64,000 nucleotides of DNA from Rattus norvegicus (Eukaryota; Chordata; Mammalia; Rodentia; Muridae), in contig NC_086027.1 of assembly GCF_036323735.1 (NCBI RefSeq), positions 90,218,662-90,282,661 of the forward strand. Reading direction: 5' to 3'. Within the stretch, counting starts at the first letter, position 1; each line of letters starts with the position of its first letter. This document shows positions 33,101 through 46,084 of the stretch, in pieces. The translations under genes and the position numbers were made by a program. The notes beneath the pieces are model-generated. The model was not told where the DNA came from and made no database searches. It saw only the letters and a list, made by a program, of their open reading frames with translations.

Positions 33101-33786
33101 GTGAGGGATGTGGTTGCCATCCCACAGTCAAAGCTCTGACCCATAATTCTTCCTGTCTGAAAAGAACTGCAGGGATGGAAATGGAGAATAGCCTGAGGAA
33201 AAGAAGGCCCAGTGACAGGCTCGAAGTGGGATCCAGTTCAAGGAGAGGCCCTAAGACCTGACACCATTACTGAGGCTATGGGGGCATTCACACAAGTGAC
33301 CTATCATGACTGCCCTCCAAAAGACCCAACAAGAGGATGAAAGAATCAGATGCATATATGTGTACTCAGCTGGTGAATAGCAATTGCTGACCCCTCTGGA
33401 TTAATTAGGGAAAAGCTGGAGGAAACTGAGGAGGAGGGCAACCCTGTAGGAAGACCAGTAGTTTCAATTAACCTGGAACCCTTGAGATTTCTCAGACACT
33501 TGATCAAAACCAGGCAGCATATACCAGCATATACCAGCTGATATGTGACCCCCAACACATAGACAGCAAAGGACACCTGGGCCTGAGTTCAGTCAGAGAA
33601 GATTCACTTAACCCTCCAGAGACTGAAGTACCCAAGAAGTTTGGAGATCTGGTGGGGTGGGTGGGGTGGGGTCATCCTTGTGGAGGTATGGGATGTGGAA
33701 CAGTTGGGAGGAGGTGGAGCAGGAAAGGAATAAAATCTGAAGTATAAAAATAAATAAATGAATAAATAATTTAAAAAAAGAAAAAT
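30133..33786 (+). mobile_element. Second 5'-inverted L1 (twin-primed)
   Basis: 30133-31085 is antisense: from the ORF2 endonuclease region leftmost to the 3' part of ORF1 rightmost. From 31086 the sequence turns to sense, starting in the RT region, and continues through ORF2 C-terminus and a purine-rich 3' UTR to an A/T-rich tail at 33740-33786. The segment between the endonuclease and mid-RT is missing, which fits twin priming with loss at the junction. A:T-rich flanks (GAAAAAAATTTC, GAAAAATATCTTC) may be a degraded TSD. It is an older L1 subfamily than the 2847 element, with many stops. Confidence 0.82.
31314..32690 (+). pseudogene. L1 ORF2 C-terminal region, decayed
   Basis: Sense ORF2 text recognisable from MAILPKAIYRFN (31314) through CSTMLC and the region before the 3' UTR. 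It is split by several frameshifts and stops. No functional product is expected. Confidence 0.8.
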
Positions 33787-35565
33787 ATCTTCATTGGAAG
33801 ATATAATGTAGTAGATCTTGGATAGAAACTTAAGTTCTCTTGTGTTCTGATGTCATGCTGTTTACTTCTTTCTTAAAGTGTTCTATTTGTCAGGTTAGAA
33901 AGAGAGAAACACTCTTAGAAAGACATGCCTAGGCATATCCATGTAGAAAATGTCCCAATCTCCTGTATTATATTTTATTTATTCTGAGTTACCCTAGGAG
34001 ACGTATTTCTGGCATGTTCTTGTGTTGACTTAATTTCAAATATGTCCTTAAAATAAAGCTGAATTAGCTACACAGCTTAATCAAGTTGGCTCCACTATCT
34101 TGTCTGTGAGATAACCCTTCTTTTGGTCTTTCCACTTGGCATTCATAATGTTGAATGGCAATTATTTAGCTGTGCAAAAGTCCCTGTGTTGTCTTGAAAT
34201 GAGTTATAATCAGTTATAAAAGTTGACATGCGTATAATTTAATGTCCAAGAACATTAGATTTTCTGAGTTTGTTTTCTATTTGTAGTAATGACAGGGACA
34301 AGACTAGGGCTTAATTTAGTTCCCAATCTCAAATGTGTCAACCTTTGTTCTCAGATTACATTTCCCCTTTGTTATTAAAGGCATCTGTGAATAAACACTA
34401 AGAAAAAATATTTTGGCTTATGTCTAGGATAATATCTCTGTACATGCCTCCTATTTGATCAGTGCCCCTTCTTAGGGACCTTACCTAGCTTGCATATGCA
34501 AGAAAGGTCTTTCAAGACTCATTGGGTTTGTTGGTCCATTGTTTAAAGAAAAGTGGAGTCTAGATCAAGTGTCTATACTAAGAAATGCCAAGAGAGGGTT
34601 GCTCGACTCCATGTGTGGCATTTGGGTGAAAGAATGGCTGCTATATCTCATTATGTTACACTGTCTTAACTTATTTATTATGGTCAGTAGTGGCAATGTG
34701 GCCTCTGCTCCTTTGGCACACCAGTTTTGAGAATAGATAGGAAATGACCTTCGTTGTATTTTATTGGAAAGTCAAGCTCCAAATCCCATAGGATCTTCCC
34801 ACAAAGATCACTGTTTCTTCACCCATTGACTTGTTCCATACCACAGACTTATGCAAAACATTCTGTCCAACCACCTAGAAGTTAGTATTAATGTCTCCTA
34901 ACATATGAGGCAACTGAAACTCAAGCGTTTTAGTAACATGTTAGCACAGCTTGTGAGAGTATCATCAACCATGCCCCTCCTGTCTTTAAAAGAATAGGGA
35001 ACAGGTATTTTAGGGCTCTGTGGAATATAAAGTTCTGTCAGAAGTACTCCATTGGCATAGTGCAAAGGCAACTTCATATAATATTTAACCATTTTATGTG
35101 CTATGTTCCAACAGAATTTTATCCCTAGCCCCCACCATTTTAATTACACTTAACTTTTCAGTACCAATACTCTTATTTTAAGTGTTGGGAAGTCAAGAGT
35201 GTTGGGAAATCATGGGCAAATAAGAGGGTTCTGTTAGATTTGGCCTGTGAATTATATATCTCTACCTCCTGGGCTAGTGCATAATATATTGGATTTAATG
35301 ATGGTATTGGGAGCATTTTAGGACCATGGAATTCAGAGGTCTCAGTGTTTCACATCCTTGTGGGGAGAGCAAACTGTGCCATGACTTGTGACATGTAGCC
35401 TGGAGGCTGACAGAGTACAAATGTAGTTGCTCATGACACTTACCTGTTTCTCAAGGGCATGGTCAACGAATGACTGCACTTGTGTATCCCCTCACTGAGG
35501 TAATGTCTTTGTGAAACTACAGTGATTCAAATTTGTTTTTCTTTGTACATGCATGTATATAGGTG

Positions 35566-35568
<3 letters not shown>
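33787..35568. other. Unique sequence, no gene seen
   Basis: No repeat or coding frame that I can support. Confidence 0.5.

Positions 35569-35602
<34 letters not shown>
35569..35602. repeat. (TG)n microsatellite
   Basis: About 17 TG units. Confidence 0.96.
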
Positions 35603-35603
<1 letters not shown>

Positions 35604-35679
35604 TATGTGACTAACTGTTCTTGTGGGTATATGCCGGTATATGTAGGTATGCATGAATTTGTGTAACCATTTGTATAGA

Positions 35680-35948
35680 TTTCACAGGTTAATGTTGGTC
35701 TTCCTCAAGTACTCTCTGTCTTATTTCCTGAACCTTAATCTCTCACTGAACCTGGAGTTTCTGATTCAACTGAGATGGCACATCAGTGAGCTCCAGGAAT
35801 CTGCCTACCTCTACATCTTCAGTTCTGGCATTACAGATTTATACTACAGAGGAGGACTTTTGTTACACGTATTGTGGGAATTCAAAGCCAGGTCCACATG
35901 CTTGTGGGATAAATACTTCACCAACTCTGCCAGCTTCCCATCTCCTAT
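35680..35948 (-). mobile_element. B4-type SINE, antisense
   Basis: Plus-strand landmarks of an antisense B4: TCTCACTGAACCTGGAG, GTGAGCTCCAGGAATCTGCC, GGCATTACAG, and a tRNA-like end (CATGCTTGTGGGATAAATAC). It is diverged but runs close to full length. Confidence 0.65.
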
Positions 35949-35964
35949 ATATCTTTTTTGTAAT

Positions 35965-36130
35965 TGAAAATATTTTTATATAATATATTCTGATCATGAT
36001 TTCTCCTCCTTACTTCCTCCAAGATCTTCCCAATCTTCCTACCCATCTACCTGCATGCTTTCTGTTTCTCCTACTCTTTAGAAAAATATGCAAATAAAAA
36101 AGAATAGAACTCCAACATAAGAAAGGTACC
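35965..36130 (-). mobile_element. Antisense Lx-type L1 3' UTR fragment
   Basis: Pyrimidine-rich text with TTCTCCTCCTTACTTCCTCC, AGATCTTCCCAATC and TACCCATCTACC blocks, as in the complements of old L1 3' UTRs. Confidence 0.5.
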
Positions 36131-36224
36131 TATGCCAAAGAAAAGACAAAAGAGTGTGGGATGTCATCTCACAACAATGCCAAAAGGAGTGAACCTCATG
36201 TACATAAAGCCACCTACAAAAACG

Positions 36225-37492
36225 AACAACAGAAGAATGGATACAGAAAGTGTGGTTCCGTTTACACAATGGAATACTACTCAGCTCTTAAGAATAAGGA
36301 CATCCTGAGTTTTGCAGGCAAATGGATGGAACTAGAAAATATCCTCCTCAGTAAGGTAACTCAGACTCAAAAGGACACACAAGGTATGTTCTCACCAATA
36401 AGTAGATATTTGCCAAAACAAAACACCAAAAACAGAATAAACAGAATACCCAAGATACAGTACACAGAACTCAAAAAGATCAGCAAGTTGAAGAACCCAA
36501 GTGAGGACACCTCAGTCCCATTTGGGAGGGAGAAAAAAAGCAATCACAAAGGGGGAGGGAGGGAGATACTTGGGTGGGAAAGGAGATGATGGGGACATGA
36601 TCTGGTATTAGGTGGGGGAAAAGGACTGAAGCCCTGAGGGCCAGCAGAAAGAATAGAAACAGGCAACCTCAGGGGGTAGGAGGTGGGGGAACCCTCCAGA
36701 ATGTTCCAGCAACCTGGGAGGTGACAGATTTTCAGGACTCAAAAGGAGGGACCTTAGATGAAATGCCCTACATTGGAGAAAGGGACCCTGTAGAGCCCAA
36801 CCTCTGGCAGAAAGACAAGGCTTCAAGTGAGGGATAGGGTTGCCATTCCACAGTCAAAACTCTGATCCAAAATTGTTCCTGTATGAAATAACTTCAGCAG
36901 AGAGGAACCTGAGGAAAAGGAGGTCCAGTGACAGGTCCAAAGTGGGATCCAGCTCAAGGAGAGGCCTCAAGGCCTGACAGTATTACTGAGGCTATGGGAT
37001 GTTCACCAAAAGGGACCTATCATGACTGCCCTCCAAAAGACCCAACAAGCAGCTGAAAGAGTCAGATGCAGATATTTGCACCCAACCAATGAACAGACGC
37101 TGGTGACATTTCTGGTTGAATTGGGGAAAAGCTGGAAGGAACTGAGGAGGAGAGCAACCCTGTTTAAGACCAGCAGTGTCAATTAACCTGGACCCCAGTG
37201 ATCTCTGGTACTGGGCTACCAACCAGGCAACATACACCAGCTGATATGAACCCTCCAACACATAGACAGCAGAGGACTGCAGGGTCTGGGTTCAGTCAGA
37301 GAAGATGTACCTAACCCTCAAAAGACTGGAGGCCCCCAGGGAGTTTAGAGGTCTGGTGGGGTGGGGGTGGGGGGTACATCCTCGTGGAGTCAAGGGGTAA
37401 GAAGGAGGTATGGGACAGGGAGCAGTCAGGTGGGCTGGGAAGGGGACAAAATCTGGAGTATTAAAAAAAGAATAAATAATTTAAAAAAAAAG
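36225..37492 (+). mobile_element. 5'-truncated L1: ORF2 end plus 3' UTR
   Basis: It starts within the last codons of ORF2 (AACAGAAGAATGGATACAG, then CACAATGGAATACTACTCAG) and continues through a purine-rich 3' UTR to an A-rich tail at about 37460-37492. The 3' UTR closely resembles that of the inverted L1 at 30133-33786, so the two are the same or sister subfamilies. Confidence 0.85.
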
Positions 37493-37499
37493 AATCAAG

Positions 37500-37741
37500 C
37501 AAGGCATAGTTTTAAAAAGCTCAAAACAGAGCAGATCGCAGGATCTATACAGATTCAAGCCAGATGGGGCCCAGTGCTGAGATGGGGAATTGGACACTAC
37601 CCTCATTCTAACTCAGGAACCTATTTCCAATTGATAACTGATGGCATAACATAAATTTACAATCTCCAGTGGAGTCTCACAGGGTATATAAACCACATAT
37701 GAGGAAAAACCCATAGCCAGCAGAAGATAGCATACACAAGT

Positions 37742-37793
<52 letters not shown>

Positions 37794-37870
37794 CACAGGC
37801 CCATACTTGCACAAACCTCAATGTTATTTTTGTAGACTTTATGAGGCCTGTGTTGTTTTTTTTCTTCAAG
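37500..37870 (+). mobile_element. Lx-type L1 3' UTR fragment with embedded (CA)n
   Basis: Blocks such as GGGGCCCAGTGCTGAGATGG, TTCCAATTGATAAC, GGGTATATAAACCACA and AATGTTATTTTTGTAGACTTT are old L1 3' UTR landmarks. A (CA)n expansion interrupts it. Confidence 0.65.
37743..37790. repeat. (CA)n microsatellite
   Basis: About 24 CA units. Confidence 0.97.
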
Positions 37871-38489
37871 AACAAGTAATATGTAGGCTTGATATAGCCC
37901 AGCTAGCTTTCCTAAGCGTTTGCTTTTACTTCAAGCCCACACATGAAAAAAAAACTGCCTTTGAGAAGCAAATGCTTAATGGTTCCTTTCTTCCCTCTGG
38001 AAATATTATGTCACTTCACTGAAGGCAATCTGGAAGCCACACCTGTCCTTTGGTAACAGCTGTCCTTGCTCTTCTGGGATGTATCCTGGAACAGGCTCCG
38101 GGCCTACAGAAAGACAGCTGATTTGGAAGTAACTGGCACAAGCTTGAACAGGTGCTTGGAGGCTTGAAGGCTTCTTATGTTTAAGGCAGAATTCCATCCA
38201 CAAGTAATTAAAAATGCATACATTTATATTTTTATTGTTTCCTCAGGCCCATTTTATAAAAGAATCTTAAGCTTTTTCTATAGATTTATATATCCATCTC
38301 ATTATATACAAATATATAAATTTACAATTCTCCACACTAAGAAAAGATTATAATCTGGCTTTTCTATATAAAATCTCTTAACAGAAAAACATATAATGTT
38401 GAGTTTTAGTTTGGATATGAATTAACATTGTAGAAAAGAAGTCACAGAAAGACTCAAAGATCTTCATGATTTTCCATGTGGAATTCATC
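37871..38489. other. Unique sequence, no gene seen
   Basis: AT-rich. Nothing recognised. Confidence 0.5.
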
Positions 38490-38965
38490 TGCAAATATTT
38501 TTATATTTTTATTTTTTGAAATGATAGCATAATTACATCTTTCTTTCTTCCCTTTCCTCTCTTCTACCCCTCACAGGTAGCCCTCTTGCTCTCTCTTAAA
38601 TTCATTGCCTTTTCTTCTTTGATTATTTTATTGTTGATATATGTTGATATACAACAATATTATATAGTTATATATATTATATACATTAATGGATATATAA
38701 ATATATATATTTCCAGATATAAAATTATAATCTGCTTCATTCACTGTTACTTGTGTGTATTCGTTTTCAGGTCTGACCATTTGCTATTGGATAACCAGTT
38801 GGCAGTTCTCAGTATTCTTAGTTGTCTGTAGTTCTCTTCCTAGGGATGAGGCTTAGAGAGCTTTCCCCCTGCCTTGTAGTATATTGATTGGTTGTCCCTG
38901 TTCAGTGTTTTTGAACAGAGACTGTTCCGGGTAACTGTGTGTTGTGGATGTAACTTAAGGTAAGA
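38490..38965 (-). mobile_element. Antisense Lx-type L1 3' UTR
   Basis: Landmarks of an antisense Lx 3' UTR: TCTGACCATTTGCTATTGG, ATAACCAGTTGG, TCAGTATTCTTAGTTG, CCTAGGGATGAGGC and CCCTGTTCAG. A TATA-rich patch at 38635-38715 is part of it. Confidence 0.65.
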
Positions 38966-40094
38966 TGTGTTTGTTTAAGATGCTTAGGAATTACATCTGG
39001 TGCCCTGGAGAGGAGTTCGCCTCCACAGCACATGGCTCTGAGAGTTAGTTCTAGTGGATATCTGGCTGCTTAGGAATGTCATTTAAACACCGTATTTTGT
39101 GACTTTTGTGTTGCTTCTTTTCTTGAGTGGGGAGGTTCATTTTTATTATTCTGACCATTATTTCTCATTGTACCTGTAATCCTAACCCAAAACGCATAAT
39201 TCACATTTTCATCTCAGAGCGAACAGACACCAAAATGGAACATTACTGATAGCAATTTTATCTGCAGTTTTCCCTTTTTTGTGCACCACAATCTTCATTT
39301 TATTCCATAATTTCTATTGGTTCATTTCTCATTTTCATCCTTATTGTATCTTGCATGTGCTATTATTGTAGTTGCCTGTATATTAATGAAGGTGCATTTA
39401 TTACAATGCATTACTGATGGAAATTTTAGAGATATTATGGATAACCATCCATTCACCCATTTATAGAGGTACCTGTGCAAGCCCTCACACACACTAGCCT
39501 CCTTTTGGGTGGTGCCAATCAGATGAACCTAGGTCAGGTCCACATACTCTACCATAGGTGCCAAACATATAAGACAAATATAAAGCAAATAGAAAAGTGA
39601 TTGATTAGGCTATGTTTTAGAATTGATGCATTATGATATAAATATGAAAATTTATATTATTAAATATTAACTGTAATAATGTTAAGTGGATGTTCACATA
39701 TATGTGAGGGCAGGATTGGGGCTTCAAATCAAACACAGATGTGGTAATATTGGAAGGAAGCAGGTCTTTGGGAAAACAGTTCTAAGGAATAATGAGAACA
39801 GAAAGAAAGACTTGTATCATAATGATAATTATAAATTGTATGTACCAGCCCTGTCTTTCAACGGAAGAAGCATAAGCTCAAAGAGGCTAAGTACACAAGA
39901 CAAGCTGTTCAGGTAATAATTTGATTAAGACCAGAAGAGGCAGATGATGATGAAAATGACATATTCCAATTATTTTCCTGGGTCCAGGCTCTGCCACCTG
40001 CAATCTGTGATCTTGGGCATCTTGCTTAAGTTCTATGTCTCAGATTCTTTAGCTAGAACTAGTAGACAAAGAGTGCCTTCCTCATTAAAGCAAC
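38966..40094. other. Unique sequence, no gene seen
   Basis: No repeat or exon recognised. Confidence 0.5.
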
Positions 40095-40524
40095 TATCTT
40101 ACTTAGGGTTTCTTTTGTTGCAAAACAAAATAAACAAACAAAAAAACACAATGACAAAAGAAGACTTTGGAAAAAAGGATTTATTTGGATCACACTTACT
40201 GGTCGTAGGCCATCACTGAAGGTAAGTGGGACAGGAACTCAAACAGAACAGGAACCTGGAGGCAGGAACTGATCCAGAATCCATTGAGAATGCTGCTTAC
40301 TGGCTTGCTCATGACTTTTTTAGCCTACTTTCTTATGGAACTGAGGACCACCAGCCCAGCAATAGCACAACTCACAATGGACTGGGCCCTACCTCATCAA
40401 TAACTATTAAGAAAATGCCTACTGCTGGATTCCAGCTGGATTCCTTGGGGGCATTTTCTCTACTGATGTTTCTTCCTGTCAGATGATTCTCCCTTGTATC
40501 AAGTTGACATAAAAATAACTAGGA
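40095..40524 (-). repeat. MaLR 3' LTR (MT/ORR1 group)
   Basis: Plus-strand text TTAGGGTTTC... GGCAGGAACTGAT... TGCTGCTTACTGGCTTGCTC ... AAGTTGACATAAAA matches the rodent MaLR LTR in reverse complement. It contains an A-rich insertion near 40125-40160. Confidence 0.7.
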
Positions 40525-41560
40525 AAATTGACTCCTTGTCCACTTGACACAAAAATACATCCCTCTCAAGTCTTAACCTTTCCTTTCTTGTTCCTCCCCA
40601 AAATTACATATTAACATCAACATCACAATATAAAACTTTTCCAAGCATTAAAAATTCCACAGTCATTACAAATTCAAACACATTAAAATTAAATCTCTTA
40701 AAAAAAAACCCACACACACAAAGTCTCTTTTCAAATTTAAAATCTCTTAAAGTTCAGTCACTTAACAATGGGTTTTTGTAAAATAAAAAGTAAGTTAATA
40801 CTTAGTCAAGTGGGAAGAACGAGGGCACAGTCATAATCTGAACAAAGCAAAACCAAAATGTGTCCAGTTATCCTGGGTTTACTCACAATTTTCTGGGCTC
40901 CTCCAAAGTACTTCTGTCAGTTCTCCAGTTCCGCCCTCAGTTTCACACACATACAGATTTTCTTCTAGGCTGAGGTCAGCCCCTTTTCACACTTGCTGCT
41001 ATTCTGGGTGGCCAGCCCATGTTACTAACATCTCCAAAATACTGGAGTCTTCTTTTATACTTTGCTAATAGCCTCTGCTGGTCTTTCTTCAAGTACTCCA
41101 CCCTGTCTCACAGTGCCAAGCTGCAGCTGCTCTCTGTGACTCCTTCATGCCTTTAAAACCAGTACTATCTTGGTGATCTTACCCTACTATGTTTGGATGC
41201 CTTAGCTACTTTTGGAACACTACTTCTGTGTCCTGACCCTGAGGAAACACTTCCTAGAGGACTTCACCTCTTTTCTTAATCACGGCTGTTCTTCATCCCC
41301 TGCTAACAAGAACCAAAGATTTTTGACCTCAAATGGCCTGGTAGAATGAATGCTTTCTTCTGAAACTTCACAAGCCAGGTCTTCATTATCAGCATTGTTC
41401 TTAACAGTCTTACCTTCCCAAATCTTACAGACTAGCCCACTGAGCTCTCAACATTCAATGGCTCCCAAAGCCAAAAATTTCCATAGCTCTTCCAAAATCC
41501 TTTCCAGAAGAACACAATCAGGTTTGTCACAATGATAGCCACTTCTGGCACCAATACATT
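40525..41560 (-). other. MaLR internal sequence
   Basis: AT- and C/T-rich sequence without long frames, between two MaLR LTRs. Assignment rests on the flanking LTRs and on the primer-binding-like sequence at its right end. Confidence 0.65.
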
Positions 41561-41969
41561 GTAGTTAGGGTTTCTATTACTGTGACAAAACCCCATGACC
41601 AAAAATTCAAGCTTTTTTTTTTTTTTTTTTTTTTTTTGGCTTACACTTCTATCATCATAGTCCGTCTTTGAAAGAAGCCAGGCCAGAAACTCAAACAGGC
41701 CAGGAACCTGTAAACAAGAACTGATGTAAAGTCTATGGAGGGATGCTGCTTACTGGCTTGCTCATTATGTCTTGCTCTGCCTGCTTTCTTATATAACTAA
41801 GGGCAACCAGCCTAGAAATTGCACTAATCAAAACGGGCTGGGCCTTTCCACTTTTATAATTAATTTAAATGTCCTACAGCTATACCATACAGAGGTATTT
41901 CCTCAGTTAAAGTTGCCTCCTTTAGGGTAACTTCAGCTTGTGTCTAGTTGACATAGAACTGGTAGAACA
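41561..41969 (-). repeat. MaLR 5' LTR with poly(T) run
   Basis: Same landmarks as the left LTR (TAGGGTTTCTATTACTGTGA, GGATGCTGCTTACTGGCTTG, GTTGACATAGAACT). A 25-T homopolymer at 41613-41637 replaces part of the usual A-rich poly(A)-signal region. Confidence 0.72.
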
Positions 41970-44162
41970 GGTGCTATAAGAATGTGTAAGGGTTCCATTT
42001 GCTGCTGCATTCATTGTTGACTCTGTCTTCTGTTTTCACCATCCTCAGCACATGAGGAGACACTGCCTGGAGGTTTTGACGTACATTTTGCTAAGAAATA
42101 AAAAATGCTGACAAAAAAAGAATTGCATCGATTGACAATAGCCAATAGATCTTAACAGTACCTTACATTTAAGACGCATCGTGTAAGTGTTTTCAAACTC
42201 AAGTAAAATTTTCATTTCAATTGAATATGGCTAAACACAGAGTTTGCTATCTTTCCTGTAGTTTCCTGGGTTTATCTTTTCCATTCCCCCACCCAGAAGC
42301 CTTTGCCTCCATGATCAGAAGAAGAGAATCAAAGGTAAAGTAGAAATGAGAAATTGTGACGCTTCCTTTTTAATATTCTGACTTTCATATTTACTCTTTC
42401 TGGAGTAAACAATGATGAGTTTGTTTTCAGGGCAAGTTAGACAAAGATATTGTTTATCAAAGATGTTGAAGGAAAGGAAAATACAAACACCAAAAGTAAC
42501 AGTAAACACCCGCTCCTCAGTTAACGCATGACATTTCATTTAGAGGAATGGCAATTTCTTTTACGCTCCAATTGATGTTTTAAATAAAACAGTTGAGTAC
42601 AAATAAACATTAAGCCTTTCCCCTAGAGGCTACATAATCAAGATATCACTGCAGGATAGAAGCAGAAACATTCAATGTCTTTTAGCCAGGAACTGAATGG
42701 ACTTATGGTTGCTAATTTCTTTTTATATATGTTTAAAGTAATATAAAATTTCTAACCATTGGTGCCCTAGTTAATATTACAATGTTGGTTTTGAATAATC
42801 TGAAACTATCTTTTATATAAAATGCAACTATATTTGTCTGGTGACAAAAATGTTAAGAGTAGAGATTTTTTTATTCTTTGAGCATGAGGATTGTCAAACA
42901 TTCTTATGTACTGAGTTGTCTTTAGCTTTAATAAAAGCAATAAATAACCAGTATGTTCTGAATCCTGAAATTGAATGTGACACTATTTGTATCAAAGAGA
43001 ATTTACATCTGAATATTCTGGACAATACTTCTTATTTCACATTAAATACTCAAAAAGTATAAGCATTACTACTAGTAAAGAAATAAATGCATTAGAAATA
43101 TTTTATGCTTAATAATCTACCCAGGCACAAATTATATTTCTTCCTTTCCAACATATACATGCACATGCACATACATACACAAAAACACAGGTATTATTTC
43201 TTAATTTCTAAACAGTATTTCAAAACAGAATAGACATAACAGTAACAATCAAATAATGATTGAACGATGAATGAATTCTGCTGATTTTCATTAGCAAAAT
43301 TCTCTGTGACAAGTATATAAAAAAATGATGTCCTCAGCTCAACTCTACAAAGATGTTGAAGGACGTGACAAGAGGCCCTGCATCTGGCAATGCCATATCT
43401 TGAAAGGAGATAGAGAATCGAGCAGACCACAGCTTTGGCATTTATGCACAAATTATCATAGTGGTAATATGAGGCAACATTTGGTGTCCCCTAGAAATCA
43501 ATAAAAGCTTAGCTTAGTGTGTTACATATCTCAGTCCTATCACAGGTATCATTTCAGTTTGCATCATCACTGGTTGCCTATATTTCTGAAATCTGTTCTG
43601 AAATGTATTATGAAATCTCAGAGTTCATTCACTTTGAAGTTACAAGTATCTGGATATTCAAATAAAGAAGAAAAAATAAAAGTATATGCCAGAGATTAAA
43701 ATAGTATCACAAATATGCAGCTAATAATATCAAGTGACGTTGACCTGAATTTCCAAGGATGGCTTAGTCAACATAACTAAAATTTTCTGGAAGGAGAGCT
43801 GTAGTTAGTCTCAACAAGTAGGACTTGTCATTTAGAGACACAGAATGAAGGTTGTACTGATTAACATGTTTGTAAATGGACACGAGAAACTACAAATTAT
43901 GTGCAGTGACCGGCAAGAGATGCTTTGTGTCTACACAAAGGAAAGCTCATGAAATAACTCTAAGAAATTTTCTCCTGTAACTATACTATTGAATTATAGC
44001 AGCCTGGTCAACTTACATAGTAAATAAACTATTTAAAAAGCAAATGTATAAGCTTGCACTTATGTTTTCACAGAACACATTTCAGCAGTGAAAAATACTA
44101 TCATAGTGACCTACAAGGAAATTAACTAGTAATTTAATAGGAAAAATGAAAAATGGTGTGTG
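41970..44162. other. Unique sequence, no gene seen
   Basis: AT-rich. No supported feature. Confidence 0.5.
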
Positions 44163-44322
44163 TATATCTATGTCATCTATATCTATATCTATATCTATAT
44201 CTATATCTATATCTATATCTATATCATCTATCTATATCTATATCTATATCTATATCTATATCTATATCTATATCTATATCTATATCTATATCTATATCAT
44301 CTATCTATGGATCCATCTATAT
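44163..44322. repeat. (ATATCT)n hexanucleotide tract
   Basis: About 160 bp of ATATCT units, broken at three places by an ATCATCTAT-type interruption. These interruptions divide it into blocks of similar phase. Confidence 0.95.
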
Positions 44323-44859
44323 ACAATTGAAAAATAATAATGAATTTTTAAATGGTCAAATCAGAGAAGGAAAACTTTAACTATCAGTGTAAGGTTGGTC
44401 ATGTTGATCAATGATCCAAAACCTGACTGGCATAACACTGCTGTAGATTATTGTCCTCAGAACACAGAAGATTCAAATGAAACAAAATAACCATGCAGTG
44501 AATACGAGTTTCTACAAAACTGTCAAGGGCAACAGAAGGAGGACACAACACAACAGAACTTTTACTCTGTTTGCTCATTTGTTTAGTATTACATTCGGGT
44601 GCTAATATTATTGAGACATAATATGACAATAAGAAACTTAATCTGCTCATATCCCATCATGAGTAACAGAATCTTTCATTTTCCTCTACATCTTATAAAG
44701 TTTTACCCATGCTTCATTTCTTTGTATTAAAAAAAACTCAATTATTAAGTACCTGAAATGTTAGTCTATACTTTGATTAACTCTGCTGCGTGTATTTTTC
44801 ATGTGGCTCCCATCTTCCTCATTACAACTGTAGGAACTCGATGATTCCTTTTTTAATTT
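44323..44859. other. Unique sequence
   Basis: No feature recognised. Confidence 0.45.
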
Positions 44860-45300
44860 AAAGTTTCATAATTTACTCTCCGATTGCAGACATTTAGGTT
44901 GTTTCTAGTTTGGATTAGTATAGTTAATGTTGTAATTAATAATTTTATGGATGTAATTGTATTCCTCTTTTGAATAATTTCCTTAGGATAAATTCACAGG
45001 AGAGATATTACTGGGTCAAAATGAATAAAAGTTTTACAGCCTTTCAGGCACGTTACTAAATTGCTTTCTGAAAGGATTTTACTGTGTTGATTTATAACAA
45101 CACTCCAGGTACCTCTCTGACTCTGACTCCTCTCACTCCGTACCGTCCATTACAGCACCTTACGTGGCATCTCTCTTCTACATTGTGTGGACTCATTACA
45201 TTCATGTCTACTATCCCACCAGTCCATCCTTTCTTTCATTGCTTTAATAATATGAAGACAGTCCTAGTCCCATCCACAGCACCTTGCAGGATCATTAATA
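44860..45300 (-). mobile_element. Ancient mammalian L1 ORF2 relic, antisense
   Basis: Plus-strand text recalls the complement of an L1M-type ORF2 end: TTTAGGTTGTTTCTAGTTT, AATTTCCTTAGGATAAATTC, ATTACTGGGTCAAAATG, AAATTGCTTTCTGAAAGG. It is much more diverged than the murid L1s here, so it predates them. Confidence 0.65.
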
Positions 45301-46084
45301 TCTAGTTTTACTGGAAACAAAAAACACAACGAGGGAGTGTTGCCGAATAGGAAAAAATGTGGAAATGCTTTTCAAATGGGTGACTCACAGATTAAGGTGA
45401 TTTTTTCCATTGGAACTGAGAATTTATTTTAATTAAAAATAAGGCTTGCGACCTCCCAAGAACATTGGGCTACTTTAATACTTTACCTTTCGAACAAATT
45501 GCTGATAGGTCAGTGGTGACATATGACCCTGTTCACCTTTCTGATTCATGGTGTGGCATCTCCCTTCTAGACATTTTAGGCCAGGTAAGAGGAGATCTGT
45601 TTGCAACTAGGTGGTCTCAGATTCTGGCACAGAACTTGCAAATGCCAAGGCTGTTGGAAGCAGATTGACTTCTCTGCCCCTCAAAATTTTCCCTTGTTAA
45701 ATAAGAATGATATAACCAACCCTCCTGCGACTATATAGATGGCGCGAGGTTTTCATATGTAGAGTTTCTAGAGCAAGGGATCCATTCAACACACAGAAAG
45801 CAGAGATCAGAAGAGCTGGTTTCTCTAAGCTAGCACAATCCACTAAGAAACCACAATGGAACATTCTAACATTCAGATTTACTGATTATTTCTGAAATAT
45901 TTTTTGAGTAGTATGCTCATCTAAGTACACATTATTGAAAGGTGGCTACTTTTTCTCTAAAAATCATTTTCGACTCCCAGACTCTATAATTCCCATTGAT
46001 ATTAGACTGAAGCATTTGATACTATATAATTTCATTTAAGAAACTAGATCTCTGTAGTGTTTACCTATTTCTATGATACAACAG
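45301..46084. other. Unique sequence, no gene seen
   Basis: No feature recognised. Confidence 0.5.

Larger units (their letters stand above)
40095..41969 (-). mobile_element. Complete antisense ERVL-MaLR element (LTR-internal-LTR)
   Basis: Two LTRs of the same family and orientation bracket about 1.04 kb of non-coding internal sequence, the usual size for MaLR interiors. In element orientation the right LTR is followed at once by TTGGTGCCAGAAGTGGC, a primer-binding-site-like sequence. MaLRs carry no functional genes and moved using ERVL enzymes. The LTRs differ by many substitutions and indels, so it is old. I see no clear 5-bp TSD. Confidence 0.75.

Noticed and set aside
44146..44380. Long Ile/Ser and Tyr/Leu repeat frames
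   Set aside because: They are translations of the (ATATCT)n microsatellite in different frames.
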